A DNA stretch of 6,374 bases from Chlamydiota bacterium (GTDB lineage: Bacteria; Auribacterota; UBA3054; B51-G9), in NCBI GenBank assembly GCA_003648225.1, contig QMOL01000179.1:1-6374 (forward strand), read 5' to 3'. The notes under the pieces are model-generated. The model searched no databases and was not told where the DNA came from. It saw nothing but the letters and a program-made list of their open reading frames with translations. The translations under genes and the position numbers were made by a program. Each line of letters begins with the position of its first letter. The stretch's first letter is position 1. This document shows, piece after piece, positions 1 through 6,145 of this stretch.

Positions 1-374
1 ATTTCGTTTGCTATAGCTCCGAGAACACTGTCGGCTCTACGATCACGGGTTTTTGCCGCGAGAATAACCATTCTAAAATCGAATTTAATATTGGAAATAG
101 TTAATTTGGGAGCTAAACTTCCGAGCATAAGCACTTTTTTAACACCGTTACTTGTAAAAATTTTTATCATTTTGCCAAGCTGACCAACACCTATTTGTTC
201 ATAAATTGAAACGTTATCAATAACATCTCGAGAAGTGCAATTTTCAAAACCTACAGCAACAATCTTTTTTATTCCGATGTTTTTCGCGTGCGTAACAAAT
301 TCCACCGGCAATAATCCGCCACCGGCAATCAATCCGACAGTCTCATCGATTTCTGTGCAGTTAAAAGTATTCAT
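1..374 (-). CDS. lpxI: UDP-2,3-diacylglucosamine pyrophosphatase LpxI (DUF1009), N-terminal part; continues past the window's left edge
   Basis: LpxI hydrolyses UDP-2,3-diacylglucosamine to lipid X and UMP in lipid A biosynthesis, at the cytoplasmic side of the inner membrane. It is the alternative to LpxH. The 124 visible residues carry the family's N-terminal domain signature: GLIAGGGLLPVE (14-25), the GQLGKMIKIF segment (64-73) followed by GVKKVLMLG, and the conserved basic/acidic stretch RDRRADSVLGAIANE (110-124). The C-terminal catalytic domain is outside the window. The ATG at 374 is the only upstream Met and places the glycine-rich loop about 13 residues in, slightly later than usual. 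No Shine-Dalgarno precedes it; a promoter ends about 8 bases before it, so translation may be leaderless. The gene lies 98 bases after the glycosyltransferase genes in the same direction but seems to have its own promoter. Family identity is strong. Confidence 0.9.
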   Translation of the reverse strand, partial: MNTFNCTEIDETVGLIAGGGLLPVEFVTHAKNIGIKKIVAVGFENCTSRDVIDNVSIYEQIGVGQLGKMIKIFTSNGVKKVLMLGSLAPKLTISNIKFDFRMVILAAKTRDRRADSVLGAIANE

Positions 375-382
375 TAACAAAA

Positions 383-411
383 ATTATACACGAATGGTAA
401 TGATTTTGCAA
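383..411 (-). promoter_or_regulatory. Sigma-70-type promoter for lpxI
   Basis: Read on the minus strand, TTGCAA (406-411; four of six bases match TTGACA) and a perfect TATAAT (383-388) are separated by 17 bases. A start seven bases after the -10 would fall near 376, only about two bases before the lpxI ATG. This promoter separates lpxI from the glycosyltransferase genes upstream and implies a leaderless or nearly leaderless mRNA. Confidence 0.5.
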
Positions 412-447
412 GATAAGCCACACTTTCGAAGGCAGAGAATTTTAAGT

Positions 448-471
448 AAGATGAGCTTCCAAGCTCGTCTT
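448..471 (-). terminator. Hairpin immediately after the third glycosyltransferase stop; possible weak terminator
   Basis: A 10-base inverted repeat (AAGATGAGCT / AGCTCGTCTT on the plus strand) with a TCCA loop begins one base after the stop codon ending at 473. On the minus-strand RNA one pair is a C-A mismatch, and the following bases (ACTTAAAATT) are only a poor U-tract. Its position between the glycosyltransferase gene and the lpxI promoter fits a transcription end or an mRNA 3' stabiliser. An efficient intrinsic terminator is not demonstrated. Confidence 0.35.
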
Positions 472-472
472 G

Positions 473-1999
473 TCAATCTATTATCGGCCGATGACGATTG
501 TGTATTTTTTTTATCGCCTGCATCATTCTTTCCGCGGCAGCGTGATGAGAGAGATGAGCGTAAACCTGATTAAAATTATTAATAACAATTTCTCGCCTTT
601 TGATTGGATCAAGTGCCGAGTCGATCCATTCGGTTAATTTATCCATACAAGCTATGCCTGAAAGGTCGAGGCCGGAAAGTTTTGATTCTAATCCGCCTTT
701 GAACAGTCCGTGAATTCCCGAGAAATCCATTCCGTAAGTAATGACGCCTATTCTTTCTGTTAGCGGTTTGAAAGAGTTTAGAGAAATACTCATAAAAAAC
801 GGGATGCACGCTTGCGCCATTTCATTAAGGGCGTTTTCCCATCCGCCGGCACTGCTTGCTACAACACCGATAGTGTTTAACGCCGCCATATTTTTATAAA
901 CATAATTTAGTTTTTCGAGGTCGAATTTTTCTCCGAGATGAATATATTGAATGCCCATAGAATTTGCGAATCTAACGGTTTCCATAAAATATTTCCTGTC
1001 ATCGATGTCGGGATGAGTAACAACAAAAATAACAGGCTTATTTCTTGTTTGACCGTAATAATAAGCTACAAGCATAGCTTCTTTAATTCTTTTCCTGTAA
1101 ACCGGCCTGACCGGTGAAAGGAAATAAATCGAGTCATCGGCAAGAGGAGCAGTCCAGTATCTGTATTTTTTTCCGTCGGCAAAAATACATTTTGTGGAAA
1201 GTTGTTCGATAAAACCAGCGTCCGGCTTTTCAGGAATAAAAGGTTTATCGCTTTTGAATTCGAGAAAATCAGGCATCTCAAACACATGATTTGCAGGCAC
1301 AAGATAATTATATAAGAAATTCTCTTTTTGCTTTGGATTTAAAACTATGTGATACAAATTATCCATTATATACGGCCCGCCGGAATACGGTTTTGAAGGC
1401 TTAACTGCTGAAATATATTTTAATACAAATTCCTTTATGCGGGATATCTTTTCCGGTCGCTCAGCATCAGGGTCGGCAGCATGACTCATAAAAGCACGGT
1501 CAGGATACTTTTCTATAAGTTCTCTTAACGCGACAGCTGCAGCCGGATGAGCATGACGAAGAGAAAGCAGATTAAAAACAATCACGGGAGAATTATAGGG
1601 GATAACTGAAATGATTTTATCTATATCATCACGAATAGCATTTTTATGAATTTCAAACAGCGAACACCATTCTTCATCTGAAATCCTTTCTATATCATCG
1701 GTCTCCGGACCATACTCAAATTCGTTCGCGAATAGTTTCAGTGAATCAGGATGATAAAAATCTAATCGGTCAATAACTGTTGGAGAGGCACACGCTGTTT
1801 CAACTGAGTGGTAAACACGTTCATCGCGACCTGTAATGATATGGACATTGACGTCGATACAATCTTGCAGCATTGAACTGTATTCTTTCGCCTGAATTGC
1901 GACGCCGTCGAGTCCGCCGCATCGCATAAGAATAACGGGAATTGTAAGTTTTTCTCCTTTTTCTTTTAGTTGGTCAATAATGGGTGTTTCAATATTCAT
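473..1999 (-). CDS. Divergent GT-B (GT4-like) glycosyltransferase, paralogue of the 575-residue enzyme upstream
   Basis: A 508-residue protein without signal peptide or obvious membrane segments, so probably cytoplasmic. Near the N-terminus is GGLDGVAIQAKEY (28-40), matching the GIDGVSIEISKY segment of the protein at 3320-5047. A donor-domain motif follows, IYFLSPVRPVYRKRIKE (291-307), equivalent to YFLQPTRVIERKRIE in that paralogue and to the R/K phosphate-binding site of GT4 enzymes. The C-terminal donor-site segment SSAGGWENALNEM (382-394) aligns with the EX7E region, but the first Glu is Gly385; only Glu393 remains. HAADPDAER (173-181) sits where the paralogue has HDFYWE. The protein is therefore a diverged member whose activity may be altered. 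It is the last of three collinear glycosyltransferase genes, 153 bases after the preceding one. The 20 bases before the ATG contain no Shine-Dalgarno. Substrates are unknown; a role in glycoside or envelope glycan synthesis is inferred from neighbours. Confidence 0.7.
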   Translation of the reverse strand: MNIETPIIDQLKEKGEKLTIPVILMRCGGLDGVAIQAKEYSSMLQDCIDVNVHIITGRDERVYHSVETACASPTVIDRLDFYHPDSLKLFANEFEYGPETDDIERISDEEWCSLFEIHKNAIRDDIDKIISVIPYNSPVIVFNLLSLRHAHPAAAVALRELIEKYPDRAFMSHAADPDAERPEKISRIKEFVLKYISAVKPSKPYSGGPYIMDNLYHIVLNPKQKENFLYNYLVPANHVFEMPDFLEFKSDKPFIPEKPDAGFIEQLSTKCIFADGKKYRYWTAPLADDSIYFLSPVRPVYRKRIKEAMLVAYYYGQTRNKPVIFVVTHPDIDDRKYFMETVRFANSMGIQYIHLGEKFDLEKLNYVYKNMAALNTIGVVASSAGGWENALNEMAQACIPFFMSISLNSFKPLTERIGVITYGMDFSGIHGLFKGGLESKLSGLDLSGIACMDKLTEWIDSALDPIKRREIVINNFNQVYAHLSHHAAAERMMQAIKKIHNRHRPIID

Positions 2000-2040
2000 G
2001 TTTCATGCTGATATTTGTTAATTTGCATGTATTCGGAGGA

Positions 2041-2070
2041 AATTGAAATTAGCTGCCGCAAATTTCAATT
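2041..2070. repeat. Perfect 10-bp inverted repeat in the gap between the second and third glycosyltransferase genes
   Basis: AATTGAAATT and AATTTCAATT are exact inverse complements around the 10-base loop AGCTGCCGCA, whose two GC dinucleotides could extend the stem. In the direction of the genes it lies about 80 bases after one stop and about 40 bases before the next ATG, followed by TCCTCC rather than a U-tract. It therefore looks more like a leader hairpin or protein-binding dyad than a terminator. On the plus strand a T-rich stretch follows, but no plus-strand gene is there. The remaining gap (2000-2152) shows no gene. Confidence 0.45.
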
Positions 2071-2152
2071 TATTTTTCGGGCGTTTGCTTTTTAGTTTGC
2101 TGCTGATAATATAATTTCTTTCACTACCATCCCAGCTGTCAAATGTATTTAA

Positions 2153-3271
2153 TTATTCTGTTAATTGTTTGAAATAATTGAGAAATTCGCCAAACTGTCT
2201 TTTTTTATCAAATTTATTTTCCATGAGTTTACGAGCATTTTTCGCCATAATATTATAAGTGTCTTTATCAGACCATAATTTTATAACAGATTCCGATAAT
2301 TCATCAATATCGCCCGGCGTTACCATAAATCCTGTTTCACCGTTCTTGACAATTTCCGGCACTCCGGCAAGATTGCTTGATACAACCGGCAGTTCCATCG
2401 ACATAGCTTCAAGCAGAACGTTTGGCAGACCTTCTTTATAAAGACTAGAAAGAACGAGAATATCAATAATTTCGAAAATGAGTTCCGGCTTTGAAGTAAA
2501 GGGAAAAAATGAAACGGAATTTTCTAATTTTATTTCCTTTACTTTTTGCTTAAGCATTTGTTCATCGGGACCATCGCCCACAAGCATAAGGTGAACATCC
2601 GGCAATTTTACTTTCATTTTCTGTAGAGCTTTAAGCAGAACGACCTGTCCTTTTCTTTTTTCGAAAGAGCCTACATTCCCGAGAATTGGGGAAGCCTTTT
2701 CCGGAAGAGGATATTCTTTTTCAGCTTTTGCGATGTTATCTGGATTTTTTGTAAATTTAGCCACTTCGGTTCCCTGATAAATCAGCTTGACGTTTTCCCC
2801 GGGAATTTTATATGTATCGATTAAATATCTGCGTGTGAAATCTGTAATTGCGATAACTTTATATTTTATTTCCTGAACAGGTGCATAAAATTCCCTCTTG
2901 TATTCAGGAACAATAGTTCCCGTTTTAGGAATGAGAATAGTATCTAATTTTTTCTCACTAATAACCCGCCCGGCAAAAATTGAACAGTGAAATCCGGAGC
3001 GGGGAGGATGCACTGTGCAGACAGCAACATCGGAATCACATAACGCTTCAGCCCAAATATCAATATTTTTTCCATCTTTATTTATGATTTTTTCGTAATC
3101 GTATGTTACAACTTTAGCTCCATTGATTAGGCAATGCTCAGCAACCCAGCCTGATTCGGGAGTTAAAACGGTAACGTCAGCTCCTCGGGCAATAAAATCT
3201 TTTACAGCTTCAGCAACCCATATCTGGGTTCCGCCGTGGAGTTTTGTATCTTCAATAAAACATACACGCAT
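2153..3271 (-). CDS. GT4 family glycosyltransferase (glycogen/WecG-style GT-B fold)
   Basis: A standard-length (372 residues) retaining glycosyltransferase using a nucleotide-sugar donor. The N-terminal acceptor domain opens with MRVCFIEDTKLHGGTQIWVA, where GGTQ (13-16) is the glycine-rich loop typical of GT4. The donor domain contains VGSFEKRKGQ (200-209; Arg/Lys contact the diphosphate), LVGDGP (230-235), the intact EX7E motif with Glu280 and Glu288 in KEGLPNVLLEAM, and the GVPEIV...GETGFMV block (303-317). No signal peptide or transmembrane helix is visible. It starts 48 bases after the first glycosyltransferase gene. Those 48 bases are an AATT-rich octamer repeat that contains a weak promoter-like pair (TTGTAA at 3310-3315, TATAAA at 3286-3291, spacer 18), but such matches are easy in AT-rich DNA. 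There is no Shine-Dalgarno. Donor and acceptor sugars cannot be deduced; LPS, capsule or soluble glycoside are all possible. Confidence 0.88.
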   Translation of the reverse strand: MRVCFIEDTKLHGGTQIWVAEAVKDFIARGADVTVLTPESGWVAEHCLINGAKVVTYDYEKIINKDGKNIDIWAEALCDSDVAVCTVHPPRSGFHCSIFAGRVISEKKLDTILIPKTGTIVPEYKREFYAPVQEIKYKVIAITDFTRRYLIDTYKIPGENVKLIYQGTEVAKFTKNPDNIAKAEKEYPLPEKASPILGNVGSFEKRKGQVVLLKALQKMKVKLPDVHLMLVGDGPDEQMLKQKVKEIKLENSVSFFPFTSKPELIFEIIDILVLSSLYKEGLPNVLLEAMSMELPVVSSNLAGVPEIVKNGETGFMVTPGDIDELSESVIKLWSDKDTYNIMAKNARKLMENKFDKKRQFGEFLNYFKQLTE

Positions 3272-3342
3272 GGTAATTTGTTAATTTTATAATTGGTTAA
3301 TTTGTTAATTTACAATTTCTCAATTTCTTGATTCTGCAATTA
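3272..3342. repeat. Degenerate octamer tandem repeat (xxxxAATT) filling the gap between two glycosyltransferase genes
   Basis: AATT recurs at 3275, 3283, 3291, 3299, 3307, 3314, 3322 and 3338, an 8-base period with one 7-base step and one diverged copy (GATT at 3330). Within it AATTTGTTAATTT occurs perfectly twice (3275-3287 and 3299-3311), and 12 bases of it recur at 2013-2024 before the next gene. The array continues into the end of the 575-residue gene and encodes its last seven residues and stop. The function is unknown; replication slippage is a plausible origin. Confidence 0.55.
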
Positions 3343-5047
3343 ATTTATTTAAAGCATCCTTGAAATGTTTTGAGAGAGCTTTAATACCATATCTGATGAA
3401 CACGGCATTTTTATTGTGCCGGACTAGTTTATTTCGTATCTTCGGATCAAAAATTGAATTAGTTATTTCATTAAGGTTTTCCGGTGTGAAATTATTTTCC
3501 GGGAAAAGAATATATTTGATTTGCAGTTCTTCTTTAAGGTTTTCGCCGACAACTTCTATAAAAACTTTTTCAGGATAATATCGGCTTGAAACTATTGGAG
3601 TTTCTGTTGCCGCGGATTCAATTAAAGGCAAACCGCGCCCCTCCTCTTCGCTTGGGAACAAAGCCATATCGGCTATGTGATAAAAATCCCAGATGTGCAA
3701 ATTTCTTAAACCTGTTTTCTTTAGTTCCGGATGCTTTTCTGTTCCTACTGAAAAAGCGATAAAGAATTCACCATCGATTTGGTTATGAATCTTCTTAGCA
3801 ACTTTTTTATATACTTGAAGTAAATTTTCAAGATCGGATTTGTGTTCAACGGGAACAGGACCGGTAATGTGAAGCAGAATATTCTTACTGTCTGTTAAAT
3901 GTTTATAAAAATCGGTAAAATTAACGAGTTCTCCAATTAATTTACAGTCAAGCTCAATTCTTTTTCTTTCAATCACACGAGTCGGTTGTAAAAAATAAAC
4001 CACCGGTTTGTTCACGATGTCCAAACTTGTGTTTTTAATTACAGAACATACTACGGGTTTTTGATTGTTCATCCATTCGTCAAGCGAAGAAATATGCTCG
4101 TCAATATGAATAGGAGAAATAACCGGCTGACCATCGGAGAAAATATAACTCATTGCGAGCCGCTTAATTTGAATTGCTTCTGGAGAATAATCTTTAAAAA
4201 AACTGTCCGGAATCGATGTGCCCACTTCGCCTACTCTTTCCGGCGGAAAACCGAATTTAGAAATAAGTTTTTTGGACTGCTGTTTATTAATATTAAGTTG
4301 AAACCACCTTTTCCCATTCCAGGGAAGAATTTTTTTAAACAATTTGAAAAATGATTTGTTATTATAGTTCCTGAAAAAATGATCGCGACCGCCGGGAGAT
4401 TCGCCTTCCTTTCTTTTGTGAGCGGGCTTGCCCCCTTCCCAGTAAAAATCATGATTTGAATTTAATACAAAAGTGCCGGTGACTTCCGATACAAGCACAA
4501 CAGCAAGCGAACTCGCGAAATTCCCCGGATTAGAACTTATATTCACAGGAACTATCAGTTTGATATTGTTCTCATTGATATATTCAATTATTTCTTCAGC
4601 AAAGTTTGATGCTTGCTTCCAAATTTCTTTGGCGAGAGAATCTGATTTTTCACTTTCTTCAGGCATGTCTTCATAAAAAAGTTTTTTGAACCATTTGCCG
4701 TTATCCCATTTGTCCCAACCGTCAAAATTTGGAATCTCGAGTTTATGCCATCTGCTTTTAATGACTGATTCAGAATGCTCAAGAAATCCTCCGCCGATAA
4801 GGTGGATGGAAATATGTTTTTCCGAATTGGAATAAGTATGTTCAAAGTATCTGGCATACTTGCTGATTTCTATTGACACGCCATCAATGCCGTAATTATA
4901 TGTGATGAACGCTACTCCATCGGAAATCAGTTCTTTGAGTGTAGCGGTTTTTTGTATTGGATAATCATCTGTAGATATCTTTTTCAGGACATGATGGATG
5001 TCCTTCCAATCATCGACTTGATAATTTTTAAGCGAGTTTTTTTTCAT
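3320..5047 (-). CDS. Large GT4-like glycosyltransferase with DGVSIE and HDFYWE motifs; first gene of the glycosyltransferase set
   Basis: A 575-residue GT-B enzyme, longer than usual GT4 proteins because of a roughly 43-residue charged N-terminal extension and extra sequence between the domains. Visible motifs are GIDGVSIEISKY (53-64), NHDFYWEGG (198-206), the donor-phosphate motif PTRVIERKRIE (355-365), and an intact EX7E pair, Glu469 and Glu477, in EEEGRGLPLIES. From memory, the DGVS-E plus HDFYWE combination marks a GT4 subgroup in which some members are annotated as mannosylglucosylglycerate-type synthases. This is unverified, so no substrate is assigned. The protein should be cytoplasmic. 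It lies first in the glycosyltransferase set, immediately behind a good promoter whose predicted start is about three bases before the ATG; no Shine-Dalgarno exists. The closest relative in the window is the protein at 473-1999. The last seven codons fall in an octamer repeat, so the true ancestral C-terminus may have differed. Confidence 0.8.
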   Translation of the reverse strand: MKKNSLKNYQVDDWKDIHHVLKKISTDDYPIQKTATLKELISDGVAFITYNYGIDGVSIEISKYARYFEHTYSNSEKHISIHLIGGGFLEHSESVIKSRWHKLEIPNFDGWDKWDNGKWFKKLFYEDMPEESEKSDSLAKEIWKQASNFAEEIIEYINENNIKLIVPVNISSNPGNFASSLAVVLVSEVTGTFVLNSNHDFYWEGGKPAHKRKEGESPGGRDHFFRNYNNKSFFKLFKKILPWNGKRWFQLNINKQQSKKLISKFGFPPERVGEVGTSIPDSFFKDYSPEAIQIKRLAMSYIFSDGQPVISPIHIDEHISSLDEWMNNQKPVVCSVIKNTSLDIVNKPVVYFLQPTRVIERKRIELDCKLIGELVNFTDFYKHLTDSKNILLHITGPVPVEHKSDLENLLQVYKKVAKKIHNQIDGEFFIAFSVGTEKHPELKKTGLRNLHIWDFYHIADMALFPSEEEGRGLPLIESAATETPIVSSRYYPEKVFIEVVGENLKEELQIKYILFPENNFTPENLNEITNSIFDPKIRNKLVRHNKNAVFIRYGIKALSKHFKDALNKLIAESRN

Positions 5048-5056
5048 AACGCATAT

Positions 5057-5085
5057 ATTTTACTATTATTGCCCAAATCAGTCAA
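5057..5085 (-). promoter_or_regulatory. Sigma-70-type promoter of the glycosyltransferase genes
   Basis: On the minus strand TTGACT (5080-5085; five of six) and TAAAAT (5057-5062; five of six) are separated by exactly 17 bases. The predicted start near 5050 is about three bases before the ATG ending at 5047, giving a leaderless or nearly leaderless mRNA. The spacer includes a single TGGG (5072-5075), half of a MraZ-type box. Confidence 0.6.
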
Positions 5086-5098
5086 TACGGGAAATTTG

Positions 5099-5162
5099 GA
5101 CGTTACGCAACGAAGTGGAGTTTCAAAGGCCGACTTGACTTTGACTGAGTCGCGTCAACGTC
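5099..5162. repeat. Nested imperfect inverted repeat rich in TTGAC/GTCAA
   Basis: GACGTTACGC (5099-5108) pairs with GCGTCAACGTC (5152-5162) with one bulged base. Inside, AGTTTCAAAG (5119-5128) can pair with CTTTGACT (5139-5146) with two bulged bases. Several TTGAC or GTCAA pentamers crowd the right arm, and TCAAC-GTCA-GTTGA (5155-5168) forms a further small dyad. It could be a degraded miniature inverted-repeat element, a protein-binding cluster or a structured transcript; the sequence does not decide. Confidence 0.35.
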
Positions 5163-5198
5163 AGTTGATTTTCATATATTTTTCAAGTTTACGTTTTT

Positions 5199-5213
5199 GC
5201 CACAATTTCCCAC
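5199..5213 (-). promoter_or_regulatory. MraZ-type box pair 1 (reverse orientation)
   Basis: On the minus strand this reads TGGGAAATTGTGGC, a TGGG and a TGGC spaced ten bases apart, the layout of MraZ operators (TGGGN repeats with 5-base spacers). It shares CCACAATT-N-CCCAC with the pair at 5381-5395. A plus-strand TTGCCA...TATAAT (5197-5223, spacer 15) surrounds it but has a short spacer. Binding is inferred from the adjacent mraZ gene. Confidence 0.4.
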
Positions 5214-5221
5214 AGGTTATA

Positions 5222-5245
5222 ATTATTGTAACATAATACAATAAT
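5222..5245. promoter_or_regulatory. Perfect 9-bp dyad, operator-like
   Basis: ATTATTGTA (5222-5230) and TACAATAAT (5237-5245) are exact inverse complements around ACATAA. Two half sites with centres about 15 bases apart fit a dimeric helix-turn-helix regulator. The core TTGTA-N6-TACAA resembles CRP-like dyads only loosely, so no regulator is named. The sequence is AT-rich, which raises the chance of coincidence. Confidence 0.35.
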
Positions 5246-5302
5246 AAGATTGCAAATAGATAAAATTCATTTTTTTAATTTCTTCTCCCGATAGAGGATG
5301 AA

Positions 5303-5404
5303 ATGGCTTTAACGCCAGTAAATAAGGGTGATATGACGAAAAAACGATTAAAACTGCCGAAGTGGCATGTTGAAAATATGCCCACAATTACCCACCTTGT
5401 TTAA
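5303..5404 (+). CDS. Possible small basic protein, 33 residues
   Basis: An ATG at 5303 opens a 33-codon frame ending in TAA at 5404. It is preceded by AGAGG (5293-5297) at 5-base spacing, the best Shine-Dalgarno in the intergenic region. The peptide starts MALTPVNKGDMTKKRLKLPK and is strongly basic, with no membrane segment. I do not recognise it. Its last codons overlap the box pair at 5381-5395, so the conserved bases there may be regulatory rather than coding. A plus-strand TATAAT at 5218-5223 could drive it, but the -35 spacing (15) is poor. It may equally be a chance frame. Confidence 0.2.
   Translation: MALTPVNKGDMTKKRLKLPKWHVENMPTITHLV
5381..5395 (-). promoter_or_regulatory. MraZ-type box pair 2 (reverse orientation)
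   Basis: CCCACAATTACCCAC on the plus strand reads GTGGG-TAATT-GTGGG on the minus strand: two exact GTGGG units with a 10-base period, the spacing known for MraZ operators. It lies about 98 bases upstream of the mraZ -35 and faces the glycosyltransferase genes. This is the best of the three matches. Confidence 0.5.
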
Positions 5405-5492
5405 ATTGATATAAAATACCATTATACCGATAGTTATATTGAAATATTACAAGTCTGTTTGGCGGTTTTTGACGCTATAGCTACAAATAGGG

Positions 5493-5521
5493 TTGACAAG
5501 TGGGAAAAAATGTGATATACT
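5493..5521 (+). promoter_or_regulatory. mraZ promoter, extended -10, with an overlapping MraZ-type box
   Basis: A perfect TTGACA (5493-5498), a 17-base spacer and TATACT (5516-5521) preceded by TGA (extended -10) make the strongest promoter in the window. Transcription would begin near 5528, leaving a leader of about 60 bases that contains three CAATA copies. The spacer holds GTGGGA (5500-5505) and, ten bases on, TGTGA (5511-5515), a MraZ-type pair with one mismatch. A repressor bound there would block the polymerase, consistent with the autorepression known for MraZ in other bacteria. Confidence 0.75.
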
Positions 5522-5588
5522 GTTCAAGAATTTAATTTGCTTAACAATAGACAATAATTATATCCAATAAATAAAACAGGTATCTAAA

Positions 5589-6084
<496 letters not shown>

Positions 6085-6135
6085 GTGGTATTTGAAACAG
6101 AAAAAATGAATTTCCCTGCTGATATGTAACCAGTT

Positions 6136-6141
6136 AAAGGA
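6136..6141 (+). promoter_or_regulatory. Ribosome binding site of rsmH
   Basis: AAAGGA ends four bases before the ATG at 6146, the clearest Shine-Dalgarno of the recognised genes. It supports this start over the short upstream frame beginning at 6107, which ends after seven codons. Confidence 0.6.
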
Positions 6142-6145
6142 ACCA

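Larger units (their letters stand above)
5048..5588. other. Divergent intergenic region between the glycosyltransferase genes and mraZ
   Basis: This 541-base stretch separates minus-strand glycosyltransferase genes from the plus-strand mraZ-rsmH pair. It contains the minus-strand promoter (5057-5085), an imperfect nested inverted repeat (5099-5162), a first CCAC-type box pair (5199-5213), a perfect dyad (5222-5245), a possible 33-codon ORF (5303-5404) whose end overlaps a second box pair (5381-5395), and the mraZ promoter with a third box pair (5493-5521). I saw no tRNA, known riboswitch or clear gene remnant. The region is unusually long for a promoter gap. Confidence 0.7.

Noticed and set aside
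235..573. A plus-strand 112-codon frame
   Set aside because: It overlaps the lpxI start, its promoter and the end of the third glycosyltransferase gene, with no ribosome binding site or recognisable domain.
2108..2142. Minus-strand promoter before the third glycosyltransferase gene (perfect TTGACA at 2137-2142, TATATT at 2108-2113)
   Set aside because: The spacer is 23 bases, too long for a sigma-70 promoter, and no better -10 is placed at 16-18 bases.
5197..5223. Plus-strand promoter TTGCCA...TATAAT
   Set aside because: The spacer is only 15 bases and no convincing gene follows; kept only as a remark.
5195..5395. DnaA boxes (TTTGCCACA, TTTCCCACA), suggesting an origin
   Set aside because: Each differs from TTWTNCACA by one base, there is no dnaA or AT-rich unwinding element with several boxes, and the 10-base GTGGG periodicity next to mraZ explains them better.
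5281..5400. Riboswitch or structured leader, from small hairpins at 5304-5317 and 5355-5367
   Set aside because: The stems are only four pairs and match no riboswitch consensus I know; the stretch is also far from the mraZ start and upstream of its promoter.
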